Shown in pieces: positions 52,928 through 62,401 of a stretch of DNA of 64,000 bases. The notes below the pieces were generated by a model. The model searched no databases and was not told where the DNA came from. It saw only the letters and a program-made list of their open reading frames with translations. The stretch spans positions 2,046,001 to 2,110,000 of the forward strand of contig NZ_CP110636.1 in assembly GCF_026153355.1 (NCBI RefSeq), read 5' to 3'. The position numbers and the translations under genes were made by a program. The stretch comes from Streptomyces endophytica. GTDB lineage: Bacteria > Actinomycetota > Actinomycetes > Streptomycetales > Streptomycetaceae. Each line of letters begins with the position of its first letter. Position 1 is the stretch's first letter.

Positions 52928-53734
52928 ATGACCGTCCACTTCATCGGTGCCGGCCCCGGCGCCGCCGACCTGATCACCGTCCGCGGCGCCCGCATGCTCG
53001 CGTCCTGCGGGGTCTGTCTCTACGCCGGCAGCCTGGTGCCGCGCGAACTGCTCGCCGAGTGCCCGCCCGGCGCCCGGCTCATCGACACCGCGCAGCTCGA
53101 CCTCGACACCATCACCGCCGAGATGGTCCGCGCCCACGAGGAGGGCCACGACGTCGCCCGGCTGCACTCCGGCGACCCGTCCGTCTTCAGCGCCGTCGCC
53201 GAGCAGATGCGCCGCCTGGACGCGGCCGGCGTGCCGTACGAGGTCGTGCCGGGCGTCCCCGCGTTCGCCGCCGCGGCCGCCGCGCTCAAGCGCGAACTGA
53301 CCGTGCCCACCGTCGGCCAGACCGTCATCCTCACCCGCGTCGCCCAGCGCGCCACCCCGATGCCCGAGGGCGAGGACCTCGCCACCCTCGGGCGCAGCGG
53401 CGCTCTGCTGGTGCTCCACCTGGCGGCGATGTACGTCGACCGGGTCGTCGCCGAACTCCTGCCCCACTACGGCGCCGACTGCCCGGCCGCCGTCGTCGCC
53501 ATGGCCTCCCGCCCCGACGAACTCGTCCTGCGCGGCACCCTCGCCGACATCGCGGACCAGGTGAAGGCCGCGGGCGTGGTCCGTACGGCGGTCATCATGG
53601 TCGGCCGCACGCTGGGCGCCGAGCAGTTCCGCGACAGCCACCTGTACTCGGCGGACCGCGAACGCCCGCACGGTCCGTGCGACGGCGCGCCGGGGGCCGT
53701 CCCGGGCGGGCGTACGGCGTCCGACGCGGGCTGA
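52928..53734 (+). CDS. cobM: Precorrin-4 C11-methyltransferase
   Basis: A 268-residue tetrapyrrole methylase. It shows the N-terminal FIGAGPGAADLITVRGAR, CGVCLYAGSLVPRELL, HSGDPSVFSAVAEQ and VPGVPAFAAAAAALKRELTV, all typical of CbiF/CobM, which transfers a methyl group from SAM to C11 of precorrin-4. The ATG follows an AGGAG site. It is probably co-transcribed with cobL. The last ~25 residues are Gly/Pro-rich and variable. Confidence 0.94.
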   Translation: MTVHFIGAGPGAADLITVRGARMLASCGVCLYAGSLVPRELLAECPPGARLIDTAQLDLDTITAEMVRAHEEGHDVARLHSGDPSVFSAVAEQMRRLDAAGVPYEVVPGVPAFAAAAAALKRELTVPTVGQTVILTRVAQRATPMPEGEDLATLGRSGALLVLHLAAMYVDRVVAELLPHYGADCPAAVVAMASRPDELVLRGTLADIADQVKAAGVVRTAVIMVGRTLGAEQFRDSHLYSADRERPHGPCDGAPGAVPGGRTASDAG

Positions 53735-53799
53735 GGCGGGGACGCGCCCACTGATCGGGCGTCTGACTGATCATATGACCGCATCGGGGTGAATGTCCG

Positions 53800-53823
53800 T
53801 TACCGGCCCTTCGGGACCGGTAA
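53800..53823 (+). terminator. UUCG-loop hairpin downstream of cobM
   Basis: TTACCGGCCC (53800-53809) pairs with GGACCGGTAA (53814-53823) apart from one mismatch, closed by a TTCG tetraloop. It separates cobM from the secreted-protein gene and may act as terminator or attenuator. Confidence 0.7.
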
Positions 53824-53884
53824 GGAACGTGGACACGCGCGGACCAAGGGAAGCCCGCGGCACCCGAGCAAAGGAGCACCCACG

Positions 53885-54277
53885 ATGCGCACCCGCACCC
53901 GCACGAGACTGGCCGCCGGATCCGTCGCCGCCGCAGCCCTCCTCACCCTCGCCGGCGGCACCGTCGCCGTCGCCGACACCCCGGCCCACCAGACGGCCGC
54001 CCGGCCGAAGACCGACCCCGCACCGGTGGGCGGCAGCACCGACCCGGTGGCCCGGACGCACGAGAGCACGGGCCTGCGTGACTACGGCCGGACCAGCGAG
54101 CGCCGTTACCGCACGGACTGGATGCGCGAGAGCCCCCTGCGGCTCGCCACCTGCGCCCTCGGCACGGCCCTGGGCAGCCTGACCAACGGCCCCGACTGCG
54201 TGGCGGACCGCATGGGTTACCGCTTCCGCGACGCCGCCCAGACGGGGCGGAAGGACGTCCTCCGCGCCAGGCACTGA
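53885..54277 (+). CDS. Secreted protein of unknown function
   Basis: A 130-residue protein with a classical signal peptide (MRTRTRTRLAAGSVAAAALL, cleavage near ADTPA at ~residue 30). The mature part contains an Arg/Asp-rich region (YGRTSERRYRTDWMRESPLR) and one CALGTALG...CVADRMGYRF pair of Cys that could form a disulfide. An AAAGGAG ribosome site lies 8 bases before the ATG. It sits between cobM and cbiD but is not a cobalamin enzyme; no family recognised. Confidence 0.75.
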   Translation: MRTRTRTRLAAGSVAAAALLTLAGGTVAVADTPAHQTAARPKTDPAPVGGSTDPVARTHESTGLRDYGRTSERRYRTDWMRESPLRLATCALGTALGSLTNGPDCVADRMGYRFRDAAQTGRKDVLRARH

Positions 54278-54312
54278 AGGCCACGGGCGGAGCCACGGGG
54301 CCTCGGCCGGCG

Positions 54313-55557
54313 TCAGCGGCGCCCGCCGCCGGCCCCGGGCCCCCGCGGCTCCGCCCGGCCCACCACCAGCCCCGCCCGGTCGATGCAGATCACGTCGACG
54401 GCCACCGGCGCCCCGCGCAGCACGGCCAGCGATTCGTCCCGCGCCCGCGCCGCCACCAGATCGCCCAGCGGCACCCCGGCCGCCGCGCACAACTGCAGCG
54501 CGGCCAGCCCGGTGTTGGCCCCGGCCACCGCCTCCGCCAGCGCCTCGTCGGCCCCGCCCTGCCGGGCCAGCTCCGCGAGGAACCCCTTGTCCACCTGGGA
54601 CCGCGCCGAGTGCAGGTCCAGATGTCCGGCCGCCAGTTTGGACAGCTTGGCGAACCCGCCGCAGATCGTGAGCCGTTCCACCGGGTGCCGCCGCACGTAC
54701 TTGAGCACCGCGCCCGCGAAGTCCCCCATGTCCAGCAGCGCATCCTCGGGCAGATGGTGCAGCGCGACCGCGACCTTCTCCGACGTCGATCCCGTACACC
54801 CCGCCACATGCGTACGCCCCGCCGCACGTGCCACATCCACCCCGCGCCGGATGGAATCGATCCACGCCGAGCAGGAGTACGGGACCACGATCCCGGTGGT
54901 CCCCAGGATCGACAGCCCGCCCAGGATGCCCAGCCGCGGATTCCACGTACTCCGGGCGATCTCCTCGCCGTGATCGACGGAGATCTCGACCTCGACGTCG
55001 GGTTCGCGGCCTTCGCCGGGGGCCGCGCCGTACCGCCGCGCGACCGCGCCCAGATGCTCCCGCATCATCTGCCGCGGTACGGGGTTGATCGCCGGTTCGC
55101 CGACGTCCAGCGGCAGTCCGGGACGGGTCACGGTCCCCACGCCCGGCCCGGCCTTGAACACCACGCCGGACCCGGGCGGCAGCCTCCGCACCCGCGCCCG
55201 GATCAACGCCCCGTGCGTCACGTCCGGATCGTCCCCCGCGTCCTTGACCACCCCGGCCATGGCGCCGCCGGACCCGGCGTCCAGCTCCTCCACCGCCAGC
55301 GCGAAGGACGGCGTCTGGCCCTTCGGCAGGGTGATCGTCACCGGGTCCGGGAACTCGCCGCTCAGCAGCGCGGTGTACGCGGCCGTGCTCGCCGCCGTCG
55401 CACAGGCACCGGTCGTCCACCCGTGCCGCAGCCCGGTGTGCGCCAGCTGCGCACTCCGCCCTCCCGCGGCCTGCCCGTTGCCCGGCCCCGTACCCTGCGG
55501 TTGCGCTTCACCCACGGAGGAACCCACATCCCATGTCCGACGCAGCACGCCCGCCAC
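54313..55557 (-). CDS. cbiD: Cobalt-precorrin-5B C1-methyltransferase
   Basis: A 414-residue CbiD: LRHGWTTGACATAASTAAYT start, GSGVVFKAGPGVGTVTRPG, NPRLGILGGLSILGTTGIVV, and GFAKLSKLAAGHLDLHS, all family landmarks. It methylates C1 in ring contraction of the anaerobic route, with deacylation handled elsewhere. The frame begins at a GTG at 55557 with a GAGG site; GTGs at 55527 and 55515 are alternatives. It overlaps the divergent cobK start by 25 bp, so the two genes share a very compact promoter zone and one 5' end lies within the other. Confidence 0.92.
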   Translation of the reverse strand: MAGVLRRTWDVGSSVGEAQPQGTGPGNGQAAGGRSAQLAHTGLRHGWTTGACATAASTAAYTALLSGEFPDPVTITLPKGQTPSFALAVEELDAGSGGAMAGVVKDAGDDPDVTHGALIRARVRRLPPGSGVVFKAGPGVGTVTRPGLPLDVGEPAINPVPRQMMREHLGAVARRYGAAPGEGREPDVEVEISVDHGEEIARSTWNPRLGILGGLSILGTTGIVVPYSCSAWIDSIRRGVDVARAAGRTHVAGCTGSTSEKVAVALHHLPEDALLDMGDFAGAVLKYVRRHPVERLTICGGFAKLSKLAAGHLDLHSARSQVDKGFLAELARQGGADEALAEAVAGANTGLAALQLCAAAGVPLGDLVAARARDESLAVLRGAPVAVDVICIDRAGLVVGRAEPRGPGAGGGRR

Positions 55558-56312
55558 GCCACGTACTGATCCTCGGCGGTACGACCGAGGCCCGCCGCTT
55601 GGCCGCGACCCTGGCGGCGGAGCCGGCGCTGCGCGTGACGTCGTCGCTCGCCGGCCGGGTCGCCGCGCCGCGTCTGCCCGACGGGGAGGTGCGCATCGGC
55701 GGGTTCGGCGGCCCGGAGGGCCTCGCCCGCTGGCTGCGCGAGCACGCGGTGGACGCGCTCATCGACGCCACCCATCCTTTCGCCGGCACGATCAGTTTCA
55801 GCGCGGCCGAGGCGGCCGCCACCGCCCATGTTCCCCTGCTGGCGCTCCGCCGTCCCGGCTGGGTGCCGGGCCCCGACGACACCTGGCACCAGGTCGCCTC
55901 CCTGGAGGGGGCCGCGACGGCCCTCCCCGCCCTCGGGTCCCGCATCTTCCTCGCCACCGGCCGCATGGGCCTCGCCCACTTCTCCCACCTCGCCGACCTC
56001 TGGTTCCTCGTCCGCTCCGTCGATGCCCCCGAGCCCCCGCACCCGCCCCGGATGGAGGTGCTCCTCGACCGCGGCCCCTTCACCCTGGAGGGCGAGCGCG
56101 AGCTCCTCCGTACCCACCGCATCGACGTCCTCGTCACCAAGGACAGTGGCGCGGCGGCCACCGCCCCCAAATTGGCCGCGGCCCGGGAGGCGGGAATTCC
56201 GGTCGTGGTCGTACGCCGGCCTCCGACGCCGGAGGGAATTCCGGAGGCGGCCACTCCGGCCGAGGCGGCGAATTGGCTCCGCCTTCTTTTCAACGAGGCC
56301 GCTGCACACTGA
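55533..56312 (+). CDS. cobK: Precorrin-6A reductase
   Basis: A 259-residue NADPH-dependent reductase of precorrin-6A (or the cobalt form). It shows VLILGGTTEARRLAATLAAE, DALIDATHPFAGTISFSAAE (family motif DATHPFA), RIFLATGRMGL and VTKDSGAAATAPKLAAAREA. The ATG follows a GGAGGA site at 55516-55521. It is divergent from cbiD and its 3' end overlaps the small gene at 56290 by 23 bp. Confidence 0.93.
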   Translation: MSDAARPPRHVLILGGTTEARRLAATLAAEPALRVTSSLAGRVAAPRLPDGEVRIGGFGGPEGLARWLREHAVDALIDATHPFAGTISFSAAEAAATAHVPLLALRRPGWVPGPDDTWHQVASLEGAATALPALGSRIFLATGRMGLAHFSHLADLWFLVRSVDAPEPPHPPRMEVLLDRGPFTLEGERELLRTHRIDVLVTKDSGAAATAPKLAAAREAGIPVVVVRRPPTPEGIPEAATPAEAANWLRLLFNEAAAH

Positions 56313-56457
56313 GCCGATTCGCTTCCCGCACCCGCTGCACCAGCTCTTCGAGCCGCAGCCGCGCGACTTCCACATTCCGTGCCGCGCGTTCCGGCTCACG
56401 TGGCGTCTCGGGCTCTTTTTCTTCGCCCCTCACCGAACCATTCACCGAAGCATTCAC
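56290..56457 (-). CDS. Short helical hypothetical protein
   Basis: A 55-residue frame from a GTG at 56457 that overlaps the stop of the preceding gene (GTGA). The N-terminus is a short Asn/Ser/Val repeat; the rest is one highly charged helix (RNVEVARLRLEELVQRVREA). Its 3' end overlaps cobK. Coupling suggests it is translated with the 73-residue gene upstream, but coding is not certain. Confidence 0.5.
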   Translation of the reverse strand: MNASVNGSVRGEEKEPETPREPERAARNVEVARLRLEELVQRVREANRLSVQRPR

Positions 56458-56675
56458 CGAACCTCCCCTCGCAACGCCTCGGCGAGCCGCCGCGCGGTCT
56501 GCGGCGTACAACGCCCCAGGTCGACGAGGGGTCGCGGGAAATCCCCCGCCAAGGAAACCCCGTCCAGCGTCAACGAGGGCAAGGTCAGCCCCGCGCCCTT
56601 CAACGCCACCCGCAACTCATCCCGCGCGTTCTCCGCATCCTTGATCGTCGCGGCGGCCCGACTGCGCTCCACCAT
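56454..56675 (-). CDS. Small actinobacterial protein linked to XRE/DUF397 genes
   Basis: A 73-residue protein with an N-terminal helix (MVERSRAAATIKDAENARDE), the conserved-looking LTLPSLTLDGVSL and a final helix TPQTARRLAEALR. The ATG has a GGAAGGGAAG site. Proteins of this type sit next to XRE/DUF397 regulators in many streptomycetes, usually divergently as here; the function is unknown. The 140-bp gap to the XRE gene is a shared promoter. Confidence 0.7.
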   Translation of the reverse strand: MVERSRAAATIKDAENARDELRVALKGAGLTLPSLTLDGVSLAGDFPRPLVDLGRCTPQTARRLAEALRGEVR

Positions 56676-56815
56676 CTTTTCTTCCCTTCCTCAAGTTCGG
56701 ATCCTGGCAAGGGCTGCCAACGCCCTTGCCGATGCCTAGAGTTGTGGATGCGGCCTCGCTTGCGAAAGCAGGTGGGCGTTGTCGTGAGAATAAGCAACAA
56801 GGGGAGTGAGTGGGG

Positions 56816-57637
56816 ATGGTCGAAAAGAATTCCGAGAATGAGGATTCCGCCCGCTGGGTCCTCGCCTGTGAACTCCGCCGGTTACGCGAGGCATCGGGGA
56901 AGTCGCTGGCCCAACTGGCCGAGGACACCAACTACGACCGCACGTACCTGAACCGCCTGGAAACCGGCGAACGCCTGTCGAAGCTGCCCGTCATGGAGGC
57001 CCTGGATCGGGCCTACGGGACGGCGGGACTGCTGGTGAGGCTCTGGAAGCTGGCGCGACTGGATGCGTTCAAGGACAAGTACCGCTTGTTCATGCAGCAT
57101 GAGGCGAAGGCGACGATCCTGCACTCGTACGCGATCAGTGTCCCTGGATTGCTCCAGACCGAGGACTTCGCCCGGGTAGTGCTCTCCTCGTCGCCGACGC
57201 CCATAAGCACTGACGAGCTCGAAGAAGCGGTTGCCGCTCGCCTGGGTAGGCAGGAACTGCTACAGCGCGATCGGTCACCGAGCGTCCGGATCATCCTCGA
57301 CGAGTCTGCACTACGGCGCCCGGCGCCCGATCCGGCGGTCTGGCATGCCCAGCTGGTGCGGATCGCGGAGGCTGCCAAGACTCAGAACGTGGCCATCCAA
57401 GTGCTTCCGTTCGCCGCAGCGGTGCATAGCCTGATGGGTGGTTCACTCTGGCTCTTGTGGATGGCGGACGGTAGCGCTGTTGCCTACCTGGAAGGCAACA
57501 AGTCAGGCGAACTGCTCGATGAGCCAGGGGAGGTTGAGCGATACCGCCTGTCTTACGATCAACTGCGCGACGCAGCGCTCTCGCCTCGCGATTCGGCAGC
57601 ATTCATCGAGCGGTTGGTGGAGGACAACAGACCATGA
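56816..57637 (+). CDS. XRE-family regulator with DUF5753 domain (WhiJ-like)
   Basis: A 273-residue protein: HTH (residues ~15-70; SLAQLAEDTNYDRTYLNRLE) and a C-terminal DUF5753 (~95-265; YAISVPGLLQTEDFARVVL, LVRIAEAAKTQNVAIQVLPF). Such proteins pair with DUF397 proteins and affect development. Codon 23 is TTA (56882-56884), so translation depends on bldA. The ATG at 56816 is 9 bases from GGGGAG, better placed than a GTG at 56810. It begins an operon with two DUF397 genes and the next gene. Confidence 0.9.
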   Translation: MVEKNSENEDSARWVLACELRRLREASGKSLAQLAEDTNYDRTYLNRLETGERLSKLPVMEALDRAYGTAGLLVRLWKLARLDAFKDKYRLFMQHEAKATILHSYAISVPGLLQTEDFARVVLSSSPTPISTDELEEAVAARLGRQELLQRDRSPSVRIILDESALRRPAPDPAVWHAQLVRIAEAAKTQNVAIQVLPFAAAVHSLMGGSLWLLWMADGSAVAYLEGNKSGELLDEPGEVERYRLSYDQLRDAALSPRDSAAFIERLVEDNRP

Positions 57638-57840
57638 GGACCATCCCCGAACTGGTCGAGGTCACGTGGCGCAAGAGCAGCTACAGCGACGGGGGTGCCG
57701 ACAACTGCCTGGAGGTCGCCGACGGCATTCCCAACGCGGTCCCGGTCCGTGACAGCAAGGTCCCGGACGGCCCGGTGCTGTGGTTCCGTGCGACGGCGTG
57801 GTCGGCCTTCATAGAAACGGTTAAGGAAGACCAACTGTGA
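57634..57840 (+). CDS. DUF397 protein, copy 1
   Basis: A 68-residue protein of the DUF397 fold (VTWRKSSYSDGGADNCLEVA, PVRDSKVPDGPVLWF, AWSAFIETVK). It overlaps the XRE stop by ATGA. DUF397 proteins are thought to modulate the cognate XRE protein, as in the WhiJ/BldB-type system. Confidence 0.9.
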   Translation: MRTIPELVEVTWRKSSYSDGGADNCLEVADGIPNAVPVRDSKVPDGPVLWFRATAWSAFIETVKEDQL

Positions 57841-58064
57841 GGGGGATGTCGAGCCCCACCATCACGTGGCGCAAGAGCAGCTACTGCGACGGCGGGGACG
57901 ACAACTGCATCGAGGTCGCCGACGGCATTCCCAACGCGGTCCCGGTCCGTGACAGCAAGAATCCGGACGGCCCCACGCTGTGCATTCCCGTCGCCGCCTG
58001 GTCGTCGTTCATAGCCGGCGTGAAGGGGGACGCGTGGACTGGGGGACTCTCGTCGCGACCGTGA
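57837..58064 (+). CDS. DUF397 protein, copy 2
   Basis: A 75-residue second DUF397, highly similar to the first, with the central VADGIPNAVPVRDSK identical. It differs in carrying two extra Cys (SSYCDGG, TLCIPV). It starts at a GTG overlapping the previous stop (GTGA); an ATG at 57846 is an alternative start. It is a recent tandem duplication. The 3' end overlaps the next gene. Confidence 0.88.
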   Translation: MRGMSSPTITWRKSSYCDGGDDNCIEVADGIPNAVPVRDSKNPDGPTLCIPVAAWSSFIAGVKGDAWTGGLSSRP

Positions 58065-58570
58065 GTGGTGGTCTGATCGCCATTTCCGGGACCGTGTTCG
58101 CGGATCAGCTCAAGCAGCGGCACGAGAAAGCCCGTAGTAGCGCGGAGCGGCGGCGGGCGGTCTACATCGAGTTCATCTCCGCGGCCGGGGTGTGCCACGC
58201 GCGGCTTCGGCAGATCGCGCAGGGGGCGGGCGACGGGGCGGAGAACGAATCCGCCGCGCGGGCGGCGTTGACCGACGCCGGGATCCACGAGGTGCGCGAG
58301 CGGCTGTTCATCGACGCGAGCACCGCCGTCGCCGGCGCGGGACAGGCCATGTTCGAGCGGCTGCGGGCGCTCCAGCGAGCCGTGGCGGAAGGCGCCGGGC
58401 ACAGCTCGCGCGCCTTCCACGACGTCTACCACCCCTACCTCGAAGCGGTCTGGGCCTACCGCGTGGCCGTGCGTGAGGAACTGGAGGGACGCTTCCTCGC
58501 ACCCGCGACCTTCGGCTGGGAGGAGTGGGACGGGACGGACCGCTGTCCGGTCTGCCGGCAGGCGGCATGA
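58034..58570 (+). CDS. Membrane-anchored hypothetical protein
   Basis: A 178-residue protein starting at a GTG with GGGGGA before it. The N-terminal helix (DWGTLVATVSGGLIAISGTV) is a likely membrane anchor; the remainder is a charged helical bundle (QLKQRHEKARSSAERRRAVY, RERLFIDASTAVAGAGQAM) ending with a CPVC pair (DRCPVCRQAA). The type is common in streptomycetes, function unknown. It overlaps the DUF397 gene by 31 bp, forming a four-gene operon. Confidence 0.75.
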   Translation: MDWGTLVATVSGGLIAISGTVFADQLKQRHEKARSSAERRRAVYIEFISAAGVCHARLRQIAQGAGDGAENESAARAALTDAGIHEVRERLFIDASTAVAGAGQAMFERLRALQRAVAEGAGHSSRAFHDVYHPYLEAVWAYRVAVREELEGRFLAPATFGWEEWDGTDRCPVCRQAA

Positions 58571-58596
58571 CCCCTGGGCTCCCAGGGAGTCATGCC
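58564..58596. terminator. Bidirectional hairpin at the cassette end
   Basis: GGCATGAC (58564-58571) pairs with 58589-58596 and CCTGG with CCAGG inside, around a 4-base loop with small bulges. It includes the stop of the upstream gene and precedes the leftward end of cobIJ. Confidence 0.65.
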
Positions 58597-58612
58597 ACCC
58601 GCTCGTTCCGGC

Positions 58613-60184
58613 CTACTTCTCCGGATACCTCCGCGGCGTCCACACCACCTGCGTGCCGTCCCCGCGGCGTACCGCCTGGGTCTGGGAGGAGCCGATGATC
58701 AGGAGCGTGCGCATGTCGACCTGGGCGGGGTCGAGGTCGGCCAACGGGACGGTGCGGACGGATTCCTCGGGGCCGCCGATGTCGCGGGCGAGGATGACCG
58801 GGGTGTCCGGGGCGCGGTGTTCCAGGAGGAGCTCGCGGGCCTTGCCGACCTGCCAGGTGCGGCTGCGGGAGCCGGGGTTGTACAGCGCGAGGGCCAGGTC
58901 GGCGGCGGCCGCGGCGTGCAGGCGTTCGGCGATGACCTCCCAGGGCTTCAGGCGGTCGGAGAGGGAGATGACCGCGTAGTCGTGGCCGAGGGGGGCGCCG
59001 GCGCGGGCGGCCGCGGCGTTGGCGGCGGTGACGCCCGGCAGGACGCGTACGGGGATCGAGCGGTACGGGTCCTGGGCGGCGACCTCCAGGACGGCGGTGG
59101 CCATGGCGAAGATGCCGGGGTCGCCGCCGGAGACCACGGCCACCCGGCGGCCGCGCCGGGCCAGGTCCAGGGCGAGTTCGGCGCGTTCGGACTCGACCTT
59201 GTTGTCGGAGGCGTGGCGGCGCTGGCCGGGGCGCGGCGGGACGCGGTCCAGGTAGGTGGTGTAGCCGACCAGGTCCTCGGCGGCGGCGAGGGCGCCGCGG
59301 GACTCGGGGGTGAGCCAGAGGGGGCCCGCCGGGCCGGTGCCCACGACGACCACCTCGCCGTGGACGGGTTCCGCGGCCTCGGCTTGCGACGGCGCCTCGG
59401 TTTGCGGCGGCGTCACGGACTGGGCCGCGATGCGGCTGGGGACGACCGTGACGGAGAAGTAGGGGACCGTGTCGGAGTCGATCGAGGCGAGTGCGGCGGT
59501 GCGCTCGCCCGTCATCGTCGCGCGTTCGACGTAGTGCGCCTCGGGGAGGCGGCCGGCGCGTTCCATGGCGCGGCGGACGGTCGGGAAGGTGCGGCCCAGC
59601 TTCATGACCACGGCGGTGTCGGTGGCGGCCAGACGGGCGGTCAGTTCCTCCTCGGGCAGCGTGCCGGGGAGGATCGTCAGGACCTCGTCGGCCTCCGCGA
59701 GCGGCTTGCCCAGGCGGGCCGCGGCGGCGCTGATCGAGGTGACGCCGGGGATCACCTCGGTCGGGTAGCGGTGCGCGAGCCGCTTGTGCATGTGCTGGTA
59801 GGAGCCGTAGAAGAGCGGGTCGCCCTCGGAGATGACCGCCACCGTGCGGCCGGCGTCGAGGTGCGCGGCGAGGCGCGCCGCGGCCTCCTCGTAGAACTCG
59901 TCGAGCGCGCCGCGGTAGCCGCCGGGGTGGTCGGTCGACTCGGTGGTGACCGGGTAGACCAGCGGCTCCTCGATGTGGTCGGCGCGCAGGTGCCCGGCCG
60001 CTATGGAGCGCGCGATCGAGCGGCCGTGGCGGGCGCTGTGGTAGGCGATGACGTCGGCCTCGGCGATGACCTCGACGGCCCGTACGGTCATCAGGGACGG
60101 GTCGCCGGGGCCGAGGCCCACGCCGTAGAGACGGCCGGTGGTCCCCGTGCCGGTGCCGATTTCCTGCTGCTCGCTCACGCTCAC
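58613..60184 (-). CDS. cobIJ: Precorrin-2 C20 / precorrin-3B C17-methyltransferase fusion
   Basis: A 523-residue fusion of two tetrapyrrole methylases. Residues ~17-245 are CobI ([40 protein letters not shown]). Residues ~275-520 are CobJ ([57 protein letters not shown]). It methylates C20 of precorrin-2 and C17 with ring contraction of precorrin-3B. The GTG at 60184 overlaps the cobH stop (GTGA); a second in-frame GTG at 60178 follows. Third gene of a leftward cobGH-IJ operon. Confidence 0.95.
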   Translation of the reverse strand: MSVSEQQEIGTGTGTTGRLYGVGLGPGDPSLMTVRAVEVIAEADVIAYHSARHGRSIARSIAAGHLRADHIEEPLVYPVTTESTDHPGGYRGALDEFYEEAAARLAAHLDAGRTVAVISEGDPLFYGSYQHMHKRLAHRYPTEVIPGVTSISAAAARLGKPLAEADEVLTILPGTLPEEELTARLAATDTAVVMKLGRTFPTVRRAMERAGRLPEAHYVERATMTGERTAALASIDSDTVPYFSVTVVPSRIAAQSVTPPQTEAPSQAEAAEPVHGEVVVVGTGPAGPLWLTPESRGALAAAEDLVGYTTYLDRVPPRPGQRRHASDNKVESERAELALDLARRGRRVAVVSGGDPGIFAMATAVLEVAAQDPYRSIPVRVLPGVTAANAAAARAGAPLGHDYAVISLSDRLKPWEVIAERLHAAAAADLALALYNPGSRSRTWQVGKARELLLEHRAPDTPVILARDIGGPEESVRTVPLADLDPAQVDMRTLLIIGSSQTQAVRRGDGTQVVWTPRRYPEK

Positions 60185-60813
60185 TCTTCCTCGCTTGCAA
60201 GGGCGTTGAGGGCGGCCGCGGCCATGGCGCTGCCGCCGCGCCGTCCGCGCACCACGATGTGGTCCAGCTCCGACGGATGGGCGATCAGGGCGTCCTTGGA
60301 CTCCGCCGCGCCGATGAAGCCGACGGGTATGCCGATCACGGCGGCCGGGCGGGGCGCGCCCTCCTCGATCATTTCGAGGAACCGGAAGAGGGCGGTCGGG
60401 GCGTTGCCGAACGCGACGACGGCGCCCTCCATGCGGTCCCGCCACAGTTCCAGGGCCGCGGCGCTGCGGGTGGTGCCCATCCGGGCGGCCAGGTCCGGCA
60501 CCGCGGGGTCGGCCAGCGTGCAGAGCACCTCGTTGCCGGCCGGCAGCCGCTTGCGGGTCACGCCGCTGGCGACCATGTTGGCGTCGCAGAGGATCGGCGC
60601 GCCGTCGCGCAGCGCCTTGCGGGCGGCGGCCACCACGCCGGGGGTGAAGGCCAGATCGCGTACGAGGTCGACCATGCCGCAGGCGTGGATCATCCGGACC
60701 GCGACCCGGCTGACGTCGGCGGGCAGGCCGGAGAGGTCCGCCTCGGCCCGGATGGTGGCGAAGGACTGGCGGTAGATCTCCGCACCGTCCTTCTCGTAGT
60801 CGAACGCGGTCAC
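60181..60813 (-). CDS. cobH: Precorrin-8X methylmutase
   Basis: A 210-residue enzyme moving the methyl from C11 to C12 of precorrin-8X to give hydrogenobyrinate. Family features: [37 protein letters not shown] (active-site His), [33 protein letters not shown]. The GTG start overlaps the cobG stop (GTGA), so it is coupled both ways. Confidence 0.95.
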   Translation of the reverse strand: MTAFDYEKDGAEIYRQSFATIRAEADLSGLPADVSRVAVRMIHACGMVDLVRDLAFTPGVVAAARKALRDGAPILCDANMVASGVTRKRLPAGNEVLCTLADPAVPDLAARMGTTRSAAALELWRDRMEGAVVAFGNAPTALFRFLEMIEEGAPRPAAVIGIPVGFIGAAESKDALIAHPSELDHIVVRGRRGGSAMAAAALNALASEEE

Positions 60814-62216
60814 TCTGGCCTCGTTTCTGGCGTTCCTGGTGTTGCGGGTGGTGCGGTTGGCGTCGTCTTCGGCGTGGTGGGTGCGGCGGGTGTTGCCTCC
60901 GGGTCGACGACCGCGACCCGGTAGCCCGCCTCGGTCGCCAGCACGTCGATCCAGGCCCCGTGCGGGTGCCCGCAGCGGCGCTCGCAGCCGGACCAGTGGA
61001 CGGGCAGGGCTGCGGAGTCGACGGGCGGGGTTACGCCCCGCGGCAACGGTGAGCCCGCCTCGACCGCCTCCGCCACGTCCGCCCGGACGTCGGTGCGGGA
61101 CTTGGCGCAGCCCGGCCGCCCGATGCAGGCGCCGATGCGGTGCCAGGGGGAGGACGGGTCGGTGACCAGGCCCGCGGCGGCCAGTGCGCGGAGGCGGGGC
61201 GCGGCCGCGGCGGCCGGCAGGCCGGGGACGACGATGCCGCGCCACGGGGTGAGGCGGAGTTCGCCGGATCCGTCATCGGCCGCGACGGAGGCGAGCAGCC
61301 GCCACTGGGCCGCCGACAGCCTGCCGAGCGGCGCCAGTACGGAGAGCGCGCGGCGGCCGTCGCGGCCCTCGACGATGCCGGGGGCGGAGGAGTCCGCGTA
61401 CGCACCCGCTGGGCCGGGCGCCGCGCCCCGCACCCCGGTGGTCTCCGCCACGTACGACGCCTCGATGCCCGCCGCGCGCAGTGCTTCCGCCAGGTCCCGC
61501 GCGGACAGCCCGTGGCCGTCCGGGAGTTCGCGCACCCGCCAGGCGCCGCTGCCGCCGGCCGCCGCGGCGGCCAGGAACGTCTCGGCGGCGGCCAGCGCCG
61601 CGCGCGGTACGTCCGGGCCGGCGATCCGCAGCGCCGCCGGGTCGTCGCCGACCCGCAGCAGCGCCCCGCCACCGGACCCCGCCGCACCCGTGATGCCCGA
61701 TTCTGCGATCAACGTCACATCGCCGCCGAGCGCCGCCACATCGCCCCGCCCGTCGTCCAGGACGAACAGGAAACGGCCGGACAGCGCGGTCGCGGAGTCG
61801 CTCGCGCACAGCAGCGCGTCCAGCCGACGGGCCCACCACCGCACGTCAGCAGGGGTGTTCCGGTCCAGTCCGGCGAGCGGGGAGGCGAGGATGTTGCGGA
61901 TGCGTTCATGGCGTTCGGACGGCAGCAGGCCGGCGTCGTGCAGCAGCCCGGCGAGGCGGCCGCCGCAGCCGTCCGGCAGGCCGCGCAGCTCGACGTTGCC
62001 GCGCGAGGTCAGGGACAGCCGGCCGTCGCCGAGCACGTCCGCGGCATCGGCCAGCGCCATGGCCTGATGGGCCGTCAAATCGCCCGCGGGAATGCGTACT
62101 CGGGCCAGCTGGCCGTCGGCGGCCGGATGCAGCCGCAGCGCTCCCGGGCAGGCGTCACCGCGGGCCCGCACGGGCGGCTCGGCCGGTCGGGGCCGTGGTG
62201 AGGGGGAGGGCGGCAT
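60810..62216 (-). CDS. cobG: Precorrin-3B synthase (CobG)
   Basis: A 468-residue sulfite-reductase-like [4Fe-4S]-siroheme-fold monooxygenase that makes the gamma-lactone of precorrin-3B with O2, the marker of the aerobic route. Two ferredoxin-like half domains are present ([25 protein letters not shown]) and the cluster ligands appear as CIGRPGC and CERRC. The C-terminus is a Pro/Thr-rich tail. The start is taken as ATG 62216 ([15 protein letters not shown]); ATGs at 62228 and 62291 are possible. It heads the leftward operon. Confidence 0.92.
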   Translation of the reverse strand: MPPSPSPRPRPAEPPVRARGDACPGALRLHPAADGQLARVRIPAGDLTAHQAMALADAADVLGDGRLSLTSRGNVELRGLPDGCGGRLAGLLHDAGLLPSERHERIRNILASPLAGLDRNTPADVRWWARRLDALLCASDSATALSGRFLFVLDDGRGDVAALGGDVTLIAESGITGAAGSGGGALLRVGDDPAALRIAGPDVPRAALAAAETFLAAAAAGGSGAWRVRELPDGHGLSARDLAEALRAAGIEASYVAETTGVRGAAPGPAGAYADSSAPGIVEGRDGRRALSVLAPLGRLSAAQWRLLASVAADDGSGELRLTPWRGIVVPGLPAAAAAPRLRALAAAGLVTDPSSPWHRIGACIGRPGCAKSRTDVRADVAEAVEAGSPLPRGVTPPVDSAALPVHWSGCERRCGHPHGAWIDVLATEAGYRVAVVDPEATPAAPTTPKTTPTAPPATPGTPETRPE

Positions 62217-62401
62217 GGCGGCGAGCATACCTACGACCGTGCGCGCCCGATCCGGGGCGGATCCGGCCATGAATCGGACGAATCCGGCCACCGCGGCACG
62301 GGTGATGGAGCCCCGCGTACCGGGCGTACCGAATCCCCTGCCCGCGGCCGCGCACCGCCCCCGTGAAGGCCCGCTTACCTCCGTCGCCCGCAGCCCTTAC
62401 T

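Noticed and set aside
56458..56511. The longer start (MYAADRAAARRGV...) of the 55-residue gene.
   Set aside because: It lies fully inside the 73-residue gene in another frame; the GTGA overlap at 56454-56457 is the more natural start.
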